Shown here: in pieces, positions 36,257 through 46,849 of the stretch | How positions within the stretch are numbered: position 1 is the stretch's first letter | Layout: every line of letters starts with the position of its first letter | Source of the DNA: Cloacimonetes bacterium UBA3541 | Lineage (GTDB): Bacteria > Cloacimonadota > Cloacimonadia > Cloacimonadales > Cloacimonadaceae | Direction of reading: 5' to 3' | Assembly: GCA_002376725.1 (NCBI GenBank) | Contig: DFOM01000059.1 | Span: forward strand, 62,001 to 126,000 | DNA length: 64,000 nt | The notes under the pieces: model-generated | Database searches by the model: none | The model's input: the letters and a program-made list of their open reading frames with translations, nothing else | What the model was told of the DNA's origin: nothing | Program-made: the position numbers and the translations under genes

Positions 36257-37389
36257 TTTATCTAATCTTGTCCTATTTTATTTAATAAAGGCGTTTGAAT
36301 AATTATGAGTTTTTAATTAGAAACGGGCTTGGTGGATTCATTTATTTGTATTTGAGAGTGTTTGATAAGGGACTTATTTCTATTAATAATAACAGAAAAC
36401 CAGATTTGAGTGAAAGCATTAAAGGAATCTAAAGATTTGAAGTTATCCAGATTCTTTAATTTCCTATTTGTTGTTTATTAAGGTTTCCCAGAGCATTATT
36501 GTTATGAATAAGGTGGTCTTTATCCAGATAGCAAGTTAAGTAATGATAGTTGACATTTTCAGAGCGAATAGGACGTTTGTTTTGCTCAAGAACCAGTAAT
36601 TTAAACGCTCTCTCAGATTTAAATAACCTGGATGTGACAATTGAGGACTAAAAATGCTATTAATTAATCCTTTTAACAAAGAGTTAGATTTTTATACTAC
36701 AATCTGGTACCCCATTGATATAATATACTCTGACGAAGAAATTAACTAAATATATTGTTTCCTGACTACATCCTGGCTACTTCTTATTAAAAGAGTCAAG
36801 GAAGAGTCAAGAGAGAGTCAAGAGAGAGCCAAGATACTTTAAAGCATATATTAGATTTCAAAAGATGAGCGGAAAAATGGACAAAAATAAATGCAGTTTA
36901 TTGATAGGCAAATAAAAAATAAATTCATTAGAAACAAAAATTCGGGATAGGAATTAGAATACAGAGAAGCGGAAAGAAAAGTTTAATCCTGCGGATAATA
37001 AATAATTATGGGCAATCTGACTACTATTTAAATGACTTTCAAAAGTGTATTAAGTACTCTAGTGCTCAAGCTGTTAAAATGGGTGCTTATGATATATTTT
37101 TTGTTGTTTGCCAGTAAGTTTTCTTTATGCCTTCTGTTGCTTGAGATACATAATAATTAAAAAGCATTAAAATTCAATCGTTGGCAAGAGAGAGATACAT
37201 TTCCTGAGTTTGTAGGAAGCTTGTCGTCAACAGTTGCTATAAAGATAAGTTTTATATATGACTATATAATATAGCATAGAAAATCCTGATAGTTTTGCGA
37301 AACCATTAGGTCTTGCCCGCAGCGAGAATATTCTGATAGTTATTCATCACAAGGAGTTCTCGCACTTCTAAATTTATGTTTGATATAGG
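36257..37389. other. 1.1-kb gap without a recognised gene
   Basis: Apart from the 11-bp repeat locus at 36761-36832, nothing firm is seen. On the minus strand a start-less open frame of 63 codons (36647 to 36459) translates into plausible protein (for example LVLEQNKRPIRSENVNYHYL followed by TCYLDKDHLIHNN) and might be a gene remnant. In sequence this AT-rich, that length alone is weak evidence. No start, ribosome site or neighbouring in-frame continuation supports it. Confidence 0.4.
36761..36832. repeat. 11-bp-unit strand-switching repeat, locus C
   Basis: Two plus-strand units, CCTGACTACAT (36761-36771) and CCTGGCTACTT (36772-36782), are followed after 6 bases by four contiguous 11-base units on the minus strand. 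These read TTGACTCTTTT (36789-36799), TTGACTCTTCC (36800-36810), TTGACTCTCTC (36811-36821) and TTGGCTCTCTC (36822-36832). The design is the same as loci A and B but with the longer arm on the other strand. Confidence 0.82.
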
Positions 37390-38952
37390 TTATTTCAATA
37401 TAATTTTCTGAATATCGCTAAAAGTTGTAGTATGCAAGGAAATTAGATAAATCCCGGAACTTAGTTTATTTCCCTGAAAATCTTTACCATCCCATTTAAT
37501 TTCAAATTCACCTCGTTGACATCCCTTAAATTGTTGCACTTTTTCTCCTTTGATATTATAAATATCCACACGATAGTTCAGAGGGTATTCTTTGAGGTTA
37601 ATTTTAATACTGGTAGAGTCCATAAAAGGATTGGGGTAGATACCAACGATACAAGGAATTAAGGGTAGGATACAATCATCGGACACAGGAACTTGCATAT
37701 CATAGATGGCAGAAGCTATTTCACTGGGATTCCAGTCAGTTTTATAGGCTTTAGCTTTAATGACAATGAGTGTATCCTGAGCCAGATGAATAGGAATAGA
37801 AAAAACGGGTGAATTTTCATCGGGATTTGAGCCATCCATAGTATAATGAATCACTGCTCCTGGCAGGTTACAACTTATCACTACATCAATAGAATCATTA
37901 TAAACTCCACCTGGTGGATTAAAGGTAGGAGTAGAAACAGTTCCGGTGATAGTGTAGATTTGAACTGAGACATCACTGGGCAGCCAATAATTTTTATAAG
38001 CACGAGCACGGACTTCTGTTGTAGAATTCAATCCAAAATAAAGAGGAGTTGAATAAAGATTAGCGGCTGGAGTAGGGTCAGTTCCATTTAAAGTATAATA
38101 GATTTGTGCATTAGGTGTAGAACAAGTTATAGCAACAAACTGAGGAGTTTGATAGATTCCCCCGGTAGGGAATAATATAGGATTTTCCACTGTATAAATT
38201 TCACCTCCAAAAACTGGAAAGAGGTCATTAGGCCAGGAACCTACCATACCCTGGACTTCAGTAAGAAGGGTAGTGGTGCAACTTATAATTTCTTGTTCAC
38301 TGTAATCCCATATTTTAAACTGTACCTGCTCACCATTGGTTTCGGTAAAAATCTGGATAAGACATCCAGAAATGCCATTAACAATAGAGATTTGTTGCTT
38401 TCCGCGTAATTCTAATTGACCGTTAACACTGACAAAAGCAGCAAGAATATCATTACTTTCCGTAGGATTACCGGAGATTCCGACTTGCGACAGGACAGTC
38501 ATACTGTTGGTTAAGATTGAAGGTGCTGTCCAGGGATCAACTATCATATTTGAGCCAGCAAAGATTTGGTACATATTATCGGGATAGCTACCTACGCTGC
38601 CATTCACTTCAGAGTTCAGAGTTTGGGAGACATTAAAAATAGTTTGTGCACTTTCATCCCATACTTTAAAATGGATAATTTCACCGTTGGATTCGGTAAA
38701 AATCTGGATTAAACAGCCGGCAACTCCATTAATATTTTGAATGGTGGCTTTACCACGAAGTTCAGGAGTTCCTGCAATCTCTACCATAGCCGCCAATACA
38801 TCATTACTTGAAGCTGGCATTCCATTTATAAAAACCTGAGCCATCACGGTCATACTTCCTGGAAGCACCACCGGATCCCCCCAGGGATCGGTGGCAAAAG
38901 CAGTAGTAAGTAGCATAATAAAGGTGAATAGAAGGAGAATTTTAGGTTTCAT
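37390..38952 (-). CDS. Secreted protein: two shared modules, two chitobiase-like domains, C-terminal sorting domain
   Basis: The 520-residue product starts with a signal peptide (KILLLFTFIMLLTTAFA). Two copies of a roughly 110-residue module follow (about 22-136 and 143-252), each with a D-I/V-LAA core, ELRGK and GCLIQIFTE. Two CHB_HEX_C-like beta domains come next (about 258-338 and 341-420, with IYYTLNGTDPT and IHYTMDGSNPD). A sorting domain ends the protein (438-520, GIYPNPFMDSTS, VDIYNIKGEKV, LSSGIYLISL). Domains of this last kind direct export by type IX-like systems or form FlgD-like Ig folds. It is the last of three co-directional genes, 13 bases after the preceding stop. Confidence 0.82.
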   Translation of the reverse strand: MKPKILLLFTFIMLLTTAFATDPWGDPVVLPGSMTVMAQVFINGMPASSNDVLAAMVEIAGTPELRGKATIQNINGVAGCLIQIFTESNGEIIHFKVWDESAQTIFNVSQTLNSEVNGSVGSYPDNMYQIFAGSNMIVDPWTAPSILTNSMTVLSQVGISGNPTESNDILAAFVSVNGQLELRGKQQISIVNGISGCLIQIFTETNGEQVQFKIWDYSEQEIISCTTTLLTEVQGMVGSWPNDLFPVFGGEIYTVENPILFPTGGIYQTPQFVAITCSTPNAQIYYTLNGTDPTPAANLYSTPLYFGLNSTTEVRARAYKNYWLPSDVSVQIYTITGTVSTPTFNPPGGVYNDSIDVVISCNLPGAVIHYTMDGSNPDENSPVFSIPIHLAQDTLIVIKAKAYKTDWNPSEIASAIYDMQVPVSDDCILPLIPCIVGIYPNPFMDSTSIKINLKEYPLNYRVDIYNIKGEKVQQFKGCQRGEFEIKWDGKDFQGNKLSSGIYLISLHTTTFSDIQKIILK

Positions 38953-38965
38953 AACACAATCCTTT

Positions 38966-41900
38966 TTATTTAAGTATCAAAAGTTTGAGCAGTTGAGATT
39001 TCCCAGCTGAGTGCAATTTACAATAATAGATGCCGGAAGCTACTTTTCTACCCTTATCATCCGTCGCATCCCAGATGAGATTATGAATTCCAGATTCCAG
39101 GGTGCCTTCAAAAAGAGTTTTTACTTTTTGACCCCGAAGGTTATAGATATTCAGCTGAATGGAAGATTTTTCTTTTCCCATACTCAGAGAAATAGAAGTG
39201 GAACTTGTGAAAGGATTAGGATAGGCAGAAATGAGAGCAGTTTTAATTTCAGGGACCTGATTCTGGTCAGGAGTGAGATTATAATAAATTCCTTGTGCAT
39301 AATTACCTATCGCTTCGCCAGGTGCACTTAATAAATCAGGTATAAGATTAAAAACGGTTTCACTATCTTTTTTGATAAGTTTAAAGTGGATAATTTCTCC
39401 TACTTCCTCGGTAAAGATATTGATGAGAGCACCAGTAATGCCATTATTTTTCTTAATAGAGGATAAACCTCTTAATTCTCCATTTACCAGAGCAGCCAAA
39501 ATATCGCCTTCCTGAGCGAGTTCATTCAGTGAACAAAGCACAGTCTGACTATTGGTTTTCACAATGGGAGTCCCATATTTTTTATAAGCAAGAACAGGCT
39601 GATAGATTACATCTTGTTTTCCATAGGGAGGATAAACCAAACTGCAAGAAGTATTAACTTTAATCCAATATGCTTTCCCTGGACGGAGGATACTTAGATT
39701 ACTGAAAGGATTATTGGGTTCATACACACCTTCCTCACCTTTAATCTGGATTAAATGGTCAGCAATGTTTGCTAGAGCAACAACTAGATTCAAAGTAATT
39801 TGGGGTGTATAACCGATTAGGTTCCAGCCAAGATTTAAATTAATAGGTTGAGCAAGATTAATTGCATTCCCGTAAACAAGTAAATTACAGGGACTAGAAA
39901 CCTTAACAAAATAGCCCTTGCCATCGGCTAAACTGGTTAATGTATTATAAGGATTATCAGGAACAAAAACTCCATCGGGCGATTTAATCATTACCATACT
40001 GGACATAATATCGTTAAAGATATCAGTTATATCCATACTTTCAGGATGTACATTAAGAGAAATCATATTCCAGCCAGTCTGTAGATTAATAATCTGCAGC
40101 CGAGAGGTTCCAGCATGTAGCCAGAAAAGGTCCTGGGGATATTCTCCAATAGTTCCATTGACTATACTATTGAGAGTTTCTTCCACAAAATACACTATAT
40201 TAGTACTGGCATCCCAGACCTTGAAATAGACGATTTCCCCATTAGTCTCTGTATAAACCTGCAAAAGACAACCGGCAACTCCATCTATGACTTGCACGGT
40301 TTCTTTTCCTCGCAATTGAGGAATTCCATCAATATTAACATAAGCTGCCACTACATCTCCTTCAGAAGCCATATCTCCATTAATCTGGACTCCTGCCATT
40401 ACTGTCATACTGCTACTTAGGACAATTGGCTCTCCAAAAGGATCTTCAGTAGGTGGCTGAGCAGGAAATACGATCTGGAGTTCAGTAAACATCACCTGAC
40501 CACCATCCTGATTCATATGATAGGGTGGATTAATCACATTGGAACCCCAGGTGTAATCATTATAGAACATTAATCCCAATTTTCCGATCTTATGCTCCCC
40601 TTGCATACCTACATATTTGACGAAATTCGCTGGATAGACCCACATTGGCTTAATTCCCTCAAGCTCAAAAGTTTCTACATTATTCAGGATAATAGGTTCA
40701 CTCCAGGTGTTTCCATTATCGGGTGAGACAGAAATCCAAATTTCTGGAGTATTTTCATAAGCTGAATATTGATAATCGCCATATTTATTAAACCTGCGAG
40801 CTCTTTCTGAATTTTGCCACACAGCTGCCATCATTCCTTGTTCATTGGCATTAGTGATTTTAATGTTATTATAATGGAACTGCATAGTATTATCATGTGC
40901 AGTATCATCCCAATGTGGGTAGGGCCAATCGCTCACCATTAAAGGATTTGAAGGAGCTATATTACTAAATTCATCAACTTCTCCGAAAGGAGCTTCCAGA
41001 TCCCAGGGACAGAAAGTGGTATTGAAGGTATCAGCTGGGTCTTTTTGGGGACAAATGTCTTTAATTGTGAAGGTTTCAGTTTGAGGATCAAAAACAAATT
41101 CTTTAACATACTGAAAATTAGAATAATAATGATTATCACAATTTGTAAGAGCCCATATAGCACAGATATGAAGTTTTCCTTCATTATCCATAGAGACATT
41201 CAAATGACCTGAATTCTTAATGGCAAAATAGATATCACCATTATCACCATAAGGCTGACCTGTAACGAGAGAAACAAAATAACCTGTGGTATCAGTGGGT
41301 GAAGTTGGTGGATTCCACATATTCAGATGACTGGAACTGCTAACTCTTCTCCAGCTGCCCTGCCCATAATTAGGACAGATAAACACATCCAGATCAGGTT
41401 CATTAATAGGGGTAGTTCCATCACTTTCATAAGCTGTATGATATCCAGCATAATAGAGGTTTCCGGCATTATCACAAGTGATGTCATAAAAAGGTCTTCG
41501 CCAGGTTATATCCACATTCCATTGATTTTGTTCCGGAATAGAGGTGTAGCTCCAGACGAAGTTATTGCTGTTCTCAATATCTGCTTCATTGAAATCAGCA
41601 TAAGCAATATAGGGATTTTCTACAGGATATAAAGAATGAGAAACAGAATTTGTAGTAACGACATAGATTCTTCTTTTACCTGGGATGGGTGAAGGACCAA
41701 TTACTGCAGTAGGCCAATTAAAATCGTTATCAGTGGTAACAATTCCATCTGGAGCCGTAATAGTTGTTGGATTATTGATTATCATTTGATAAGTAAATAA
41801 GCCAGATAAACCAGATAGAAAAGCGTCTGCAGCACACTTTATTTCATACTGAGTATCTGCATCATAATTACCATGCCAGGCATATAATGGTTTACCGGAA

Positions 41901-42313
41901 ACAGGATCAACTGCCAAAGTGGGATAGCCTTCAATAGCTTGTTCTGTACTAATTTCGCTATTATCCACAATGTTACCTTGTGAATTAATATAGGAATAAA
42001 AAACACGACGTATGCTACTTGGCATCCTACGCCCATGATAAGTCATAAAATAGCCGCCCCCTGCATTATTGGGGATAACTTGTAAGGGTAATCCTCTATA
42101 GCTCCCAATCATATAGTCATAATAAGAGGTCATTAGGGGAATTGGTGTTCTGGTAAAAGCATACTCTGGAGCAATTCTACTTGAGGAATAAACTTTTGTT
42201 TGTGTTTCTAGCCCAATTTTGTTTGTATTGGAATAGGGGACCATCTCCTGAGCTGGTAACAAAGTAGCTAAGGTTATAATACCTAGTAATAAGACTAATA
42301 TCCTGGAATTCAT
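38966..42313 (-). CDS. Large secreted protein with beta-propeller-like N-terminus, shared modules and sorting domain
   Basis: The 1115-residue product begins with a signal peptide (RILVLLLGIITLATLLPA). A roughly 600-residue region rich in Trp, Tyr and Asn follows, with repeated phrases such as YPTLAVDPVSGKPLYAWHG and ISVSPDNGNTWSEPIILNN, typical of sialidase/BNR-like propellers. Then come one shared module (about 623-733), two GWN repeats (about 743-905), a diverged second module (about 911-1018) and the sorting domain (from about 1031; AYPNPFTSSTSI, LNIYNLRGQKV, VASGIYYCKL). The ribosome site AAGGAGG precedes the ATG. Function unknown; surface display or binding is likely. Confidence 0.8.
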   Translation of the reverse strand: MNSRILVLLLGIITLATLLPAQEMVPYSNTNKIGLETQTKVYSSSRIAPEYAFTRTPIPLMTSYYDYMIGSYRGLPLQVIPNNAGGGYFMTYHGRRMPSSIRRVFYSYINSQGNIVDNSEISTEQAIEGYPTLAVDPVSGKPLYAWHGNYDADTQYEIKCAADAFLSGLSGLFTYQMIINNPTTITAPDGIVTTDNDFNWPTAVIGPSPIPGKRRIYVVTTNSVSHSLYPVENPYIAYADFNEADIENSNNFVWSYTSIPEQNQWNVDITWRRPFYDITCDNAGNLYYAGYHTAYESDGTTPINEPDLDVFICPNYGQGSWRRVSSSSHLNMWNPPTSPTDTTGYFVSLVTGQPYGDNGDIYFAIKNSGHLNVSMDNEGKLHICAIWALTNCDNHYYSNFQYVKEFVFDPQTETFTIKDICPQKDPADTFNTTFCPWDLEAPFGEVDEFSNIAPSNPLMVSDWPYPHWDDTAHDNTMQFHYNNIKITNANEQGMMAAVWQNSERARRFNKYGDYQYSAYENTPEIWISVSPDNGNTWSEPIILNNVETFELEGIKPMWVYPANFVKYVGMQGEHKIGKLGLMFYNDYTWGSNVINPPYHMNQDGGQVMFTELQIVFPAQPPTEDPFGEPIVLSSSMTVMAGVQINGDMASEGDVVAAYVNIDGIPQLRGKETVQVIDGVAGCLLQVYTETNGEIVYFKVWDASTNIVYFVEETLNSIVNGTIGEYPQDLFWLHAGTSRLQIINLQTGWNMISLNVHPESMDITDIFNDIMSSMVMIKSPDGVFVPDNPYNTLTSLADGKGYFVKVSSPCNLLVYGNAINLAQPINLNLGWNLIGYTPQITLNLVVALANIADHLIQIKGEEGVYEPNNPFSNLSILRPGKAYWIKVNTSCSLVYPPYGKQDVIYQPVLAYKKYGTPIVKTNSQTVLCSLNELAQEGDILAALVNGELRGLSSIKKNNGITGALINIFTEEVGEIIHFKLIKKDSETVFNLIPDLLSAPGEAIGNYAQGIYYNLTPDQNQVPEIKTALISAYPNPFTSSTSISLSMGKEKSSIQLNIYNLRGQKVKTLFEGTLESGIHNLIWDATDDKGRKVASGIYYCKLHSAGKSQLLKLLILK

Positions 42314-42331
42314 TTTTCCTCCTTAAAATCC

Positions 42332-45300
42332 TCATTTAGTTAATAACATTTTAATATGTTTCTTGTAGGTAGGAGTTCTCATCTCAGCAAAATAGATGCC
42401 AGAAGCAACTTTCCTGCCCTGGTCATCTTTGCCATCCCAGAGAAGTTTATGCTCACCTCTGCTGAAATTATCACTGGTCAGATGACGAACTTTCTGACCT
42501 TTTAAATTATAGATATCTATATTTACCTGAGTTTCTTCTCCCAGGCTAAAGGAGATAGTTGTACTGGGATTAAAGGGATTGGGATAGCAACCCTTTAACT
42601 GAGTGGTCATCATAACTTGGTCATCCATTGAAGTAGCTTCCAGTTCTAGAAACTCTGGATAATCACCTAAAATAGCACCGGGTTCACTTATTATAGTGGT
42701 AGCTAAAACTATCTCTCTACCATCTGGTTTTAAGAGGCTGAAGCTTATCTCTTCACTTGCAGTTTCCGTGTAAACCTGCAAAAGAACAGCAAGAAATCCC
42801 TCAGGGGAAATGAACTTTTCCTTACCTCTTAATTCTCCTTCCACTCTGGCTAAAAGATAATCTCCCTCTTCTGCAGCATTGCATCTCGCCAAAAGGGTTA
42901 AACTATTGGATAATATCTGCACCTGCTCTTCGTCTTTATCCTTATTCTGAGTAACCGGTGATAAAGAACTATCTCTGGTTCTGGCTGGTTCTGGATAAAT
43001 CAGATTATGTGCACCGTTAATCTTTATCCAGTAACCCTTACCTGGATACATAGTAGTCAAGGTAGAATAAGGATTACCAGGAATATAAACTCCATCTGTA
43101 CCCTTCACCTGTAAAAGCCATTCGGAAATAGAACTCATTGCCTCTGTGACAGATAATGCTATAGTAGGAAAATAAGCAGCAAGATTCCAACCATCAGATA
43201 AGAGTATGGGTGTAGAAACAGGAATGGGCGTTCCACTTACTGTCCAGTTAGCTGGACTAGACATCAGAATATTATAGGCTCTTCCATCCGTGAAAGTAGC
43301 TAAAGTAGAAAAAGGGTTGTTTGAAATATAGATTCCTTCTGTTCCTTTAATTTGCAGAATCTGATTGGATATAGCAGATATTATGGAATTTATACGGTGA
43401 TCCGGGGGAGCAATATTCAAAGAAATAAGATTCCAACCCTCTGCTAATGAAAAGGATTGAGTTTGAGGACTAACTCCATAAATCATAAAAGGATTATCAG
43501 GTATGGAACCAATTGTTCCATTAACTATTGTACTTAGCGTATTGGAAGAAAGATAAATCTGATTATTATTTGGGTCCCAGATTCGGAAACGAACTATTTC
43601 ACCATCGTTTTCAGTATAAATCTGAATTATACAACTGGCAAGATTTTCACTTAACTGAATGGTTTGTTTACCTCTCAGCTGAGGAATTCCATTTATATCA
43701 ACATAAGCAGCGAGAATACTTCCAGAAGAGGCAAACAAACTATCAATAGTTACAGCACAGGCAACATTCATACTGGAAGACAGAATGACAGGTTCACCAA
43801 AGGGATCAGTGTGCTTAAACATAAAAGTAGTCATAGGAAAAATAGCCTGTGGTATAGTATTAGCAGGAGGATTGGCAGGATCGTAATCTACAATGTCACT
43901 ATAGACATTGCGCGTGCGATTTGATATGTTTCCTATTTGATTACGAAACAATCCATTATTATGTGAATAAGATGTATCCCAGGGGCGCTTGAACATTACT
44001 ACCAGATTATTTCCATTATATTGATAAGGGGTATCCAGATGGATTAAAATATCATTATTATAGGCTGGATAATCTACCATTCCATCAAACACTAAGGTAA
44101 GTTCGGAAGAAGGAATCCAACCTTGAGAAAGGTCATTTTGAGTAGTTTCTCCCATCCAGATTTTGGTTGGTTCAAGAGAATAATCTATATAAAAATAATT
44201 ATAGAATTGAATGTCAGTTAATAGACCGCTTGAATTAAGTTCAGAAGCAAGATATACAGTTTCAAAAAGAGAGTTCTTATAGTAAAAATCCATAGGCATT
44301 CTATCCCACAAATTACCTTCACCAATAGTAATGTAATCATAGATAACGCCAACAGGAAAGACTCTAATCTTCAAGGGAAGAGATTTATTATTGCTCTCAA
44401 TTTCATCTCCAGCCAAGATTACTTCTCCATAGATAGAAGCAGAGCCCTCAAAGTTTGGAATCCAGGGTATATCAAATTCTAATGTCTGTTGCGGAGCGAT
44501 AGTTGATCCCATAACAGAACTAAGTTCTGTTCCATCAGTAGTCATTAATCTGACTACATAATTATTTTGAGCTTCTATTCCATTATTTTTTACGGTTATG
44601 TTATAACAATAATTTGATCCAATAGATGGAGCAGGGTTGCCATTAATACTCAAACAACTCAGATCATTGAGTAAAGGATAATTAGTGTAGAAAAAGGTGG
44701 TTTTAGGGAATTGGCCGGAAACAGTAGAAGGTGGAGGACTAAAAGGGTTGAAAGAATGATAACTAATGTTAGTTTTACGAGCCCTATTTGAACCTATAGT
44801 TTGTGCATAAAAATTATTATCCACAGAATAAAATTGATTGTCCCAGGGTCTTTGTACCATCATCACTAGATTACCAGGATAATGCAAGTAAGGGGTTTGT
44901 AAAGGAATGGAAATCGTATTGACCCCGGCAGGATAATTGACATTACCTTCAAAGACCAGCGTTAATTGATTAGCAGGAATCCAGCCTAAACTGAGATTGG
45001 ATAAATCTGTAGTACCCAACCATATCCTGGTCATACTATTAGCAGGAGAAACAGCAAAATCACTATAAAAATTTATAGAGTAGATAATTCCGCTGGAAAA
45101 GCCAAGCTCTTCAGGATAATAAAGGCATTCATAAAGAGAATTATTAAGAGAAAAATCTATCGGTACTCTGGCTAACTCATTTCCAGAGCCAATGGTTACT
45201 GGTTGAACCCCAGCAGGATGAATAGTAATCAGTAGGGGAGTAGTTCTATCATTAACAGGATTCTCATCTTCAGTTAAAACTGCTTTTCCAGATAGATTGC

Positions 45301-46225
45301 AAGGACCTGCATTATTTAAAGAAGGAATCCAGGAAAGAGTATAGGTCTGAAATTCTCCTGCCTGAATAGGGTTGCCGTTTATAAAAGCAACCTCCTCTTC
45401 ATCCAGTATAAGTTTTATCTGATAATTGTTTTGATTATTGCTGCCATTATTTCTAATTAATATCTGGTAATCTGAACTCTCCCCTACTGTAAGAACATTA
45501 TTTCCCGAGATAGAAATTGCAGCTAAATCATTGGAAAATGGGATAATGGGGTTGAATTCATAAACAGTATCTTCGCCGGGCCAGATAGAGATTTGATTAT
45601 TTGAAGTAGTGGTTGAAACTGTAGCAGGATTCCCGGGAGTGACACTATAAAACCATCCAGAATCTCCAGGAACCATATTGATACCAATAGAAGCGGAAGG
45701 AGAGTTTGGAGCTCCAGTAGCAAATCCATAAATAAACTCAATCTTACCAGTTTCATATAATCTCACCTGTAAATTAAAAAATGAACTGGCAGAATAATTC
45801 CATTTTAAATTAGTGTATTGAACGATAAAAACACGATGAGGAGCAGTTCCAGTAAGTAGATAGTAGCAAGATCCTGAATCCAGATTACAATCATCCCAGA
45901 GAGGTGCGAGATTAGGACAGGCGAAGGTGGAACTGAGGTCATTATTAGGATAACTATTTGTCTGTTGAGCATCTAACCCAATCCAGCCATTGGAGCTGAT
46001 TTTGACTTCAGTATATAAATTTGCGCCATAAGGAAAGATAAAGCCAATAGAAATAGGAGAAGAAAGAGCATTGTTAGCTGATAATTCCGGGAGAACATTT
46101 CCTTCATCAGGGTTAAAGGGATTGTAGGTTCCGCTGGTTTGAGTAAAAGTATAATATTCTTCTATCGTAGCAAAACTAAAACTCATAAGAACTAATAGCC
46201 AAATAACTAAGAGTGATTTCTTCAT
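42332..46225 (-). CDS. Very large secreted protein with CARDB-like domains, shared modules and sorting domain
   Basis: First gene of the three-gene operon; 1297 residues. After the signal peptide (KKSLLVIWLLVLMSFSFA) comes a nidogen-like segment (about 20-225). Two alternations follow of a CARDB-like Ig domain (DLAAISISGNNVLTVGESSD and DLSCLSINGNPAPSIGSNYC) with an unassigned domain of about 150 residues (starting VTIGSGNELARVPIDF and ITIGEGNLWDRMPMDF). The shared module (about 803-915), two GWN repeats (about 928-1085), a diverged module (about 1097-1200) and the sorting domain (about 1208-1297, GCYPNPFNPSTTISF, VASGIYFAEM) complete it. Ribosome site GGGAGA. Surface or extracellular role inferred. 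Confidence 0.8.
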   Translation of the reverse strand: MKKSLLVIWLLVLMSFSFATIEEYYTFTQTSGTYNPFNPDEGNVLPELSANNALSSPISIGFIFPYGANLYTEVKISSNGWIGLDAQQTNSYPNNDLSSTFACPNLAPLWDDCNLDSGSCYYLLTGTAPHRVFIVQYTNLKWNYSASSFFNLQVRLYETGKIEFIYGFATGAPNSPSASIGINMVPGDSGWFYSVTPGNPATVSTTTSNNQISIWPGEDTVYEFNPIIPFSNDLAAISISGNNVLTVGESSDYQILIRNNGSNNQNNYQIKLILDEEEVAFINGNPIQAGEFQTYTLSWIPSLNNAGPCNLSGKAVLTEDENPVNDRTTPLLITIHPAGVQPVTIGSGNELARVPIDFSLNNSLYECLYYPEELGFSSGIIYSINFYSDFAVSPANSMTRIWLGTTDLSNLSLGWIPANQLTLVFEGNVNYPAGVNTISIPLQTPYLHYPGNLVMMVQRPWDNQFYSVDNNFYAQTIGSNRARKTNISYHSFNPFSPPPSTVSGQFPKTTFFYTNYPLLNDLSCLSINGNPAPSIGSNYCYNITVKNNGIEAQNNYVVRLMTTDGTELSSVMGSTIAPQQTLEFDIPWIPNFEGSASIYGEVILAGDEIESNNKSLPLKIRVFPVGVIYDYITIGEGNLWDRMPMDFYYKNSLFETVYLASELNSSGLLTDIQFYNYFYIDYSLEPTKIWMGETTQNDLSQGWIPSSELTLVFDGMVDYPAYNNDILIHLDTPYQYNGNNLVVMFKRPWDTSYSHNNGLFRNQIGNISNRTRNVYSDIVDYDPANPPANTIPQAIFPMTTFMFKHTDPFGEPVILSSSMNVACAVTIDSLFASSGSILAAYVDINGIPQLRGKQTIQLSENLASCIIQIYTENDGEIVRFRIWDPNNNQIYLSSNTLSTIVNGTIGSIPDNPFMIYGVSPQTQSFSLAEGWNLISLNIAPPDHRINSIISAISNQILQIKGTEGIYISNNPFSTLATFTDGRAYNILMSSPANWTVSGTPIPVSTPILLSDGWNLAAYFPTIALSVTEAMSSISEWLLQVKGTDGVYIPGNPYSTLTTMYPGKGYWIKINGAHNLIYPEPARTRDSSLSPVTQNKDKDEEQVQILSNSLTLLARCNAAEEGDYLLARVEGELRGKEKFISPEGFLAVLLQVYTETASEEISFSLLKPDGREIVLATTIISEPGAILGDYPEFLELEATSMDDQVMMTTQLKGCYPNPFNPSTTISFSLGEETQVNIDIYNLKGQKVRHLTSDNFSRGEHKLLWDGKDDQGRKVASGIYFAEMRTPTYKKHIKMLLTK

Positions 46226-46849
46226 TGAAAATCTCCCTTTGTTGTTTATTAAGTTAATAAATAACTCAAGGTTATACAGGTACTATCACTATCGTAACTA
46301 TCTTTTATATAGGCAGGATAAAAACTATGATGAGATAACAAAAGAACGAGGAAAATAGAGGTTCTATAACTGATTGAAATGGGAGGATGCTCTAAACTAA
46401 AACCAGAAATTTAAGATAGATGGTTTTCCCCATCTCACTGTTTTATACATAACCACACCTTTCCTTTATAGAAGCATAAATGTTTTCTCAAGCACAAAGC
46501 TTTTATCTTCAAAATTCTCTAAAGTATTGTGAATTTATCTGTATTCTCTGTCAAGTTTTATTTAAAATATTTAGTCCAATATATCAAGATTTTAAATATA
46601 TTGATGAGATACTTGATTTCTTAAGAGGCTAAAATTCTGATATTTTCTTATATAAAGCCATCTAGGAAATTCCGAATGAGCTTTTTATTTTAAAGTAATA
46701 GGAAAGAGAAGTATTATTGTGAGCAGTATCTTATTTTTATCGTTATAGCTATCCTTTAAAAGAAAGAATAGCTCCTCGGTTTGTGAGACAGAGATGTCTC
46801 ATCGCCAAACAACGGCTTTATGAAGAAAGGACATCTCGCAACTCCCTTC
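46226..46849. other. Gap between secreted-protein operon and ABC-F gene
   Basis: These 624 AT-rich bases lie upstream of the secreted-protein operon and downstream of the ABC-F gene. No gene is seen. A hairpin (TGAGACA 46784-46790, loop GAGA, TGTCTCA 46795-46801) sits 50 bases past the ABC-F stop. It lacks a T-run, so it is not called a terminator. No convincing -35/-10 pair was found for the operon. Confidence 0.45.

Noticed and set aside
46784..46801. Hairpin after the ABC-F gene as terminator
   Set aside because: A 7-bp stem with no following T-run on either strand; left as an unexplained inverted repeat.
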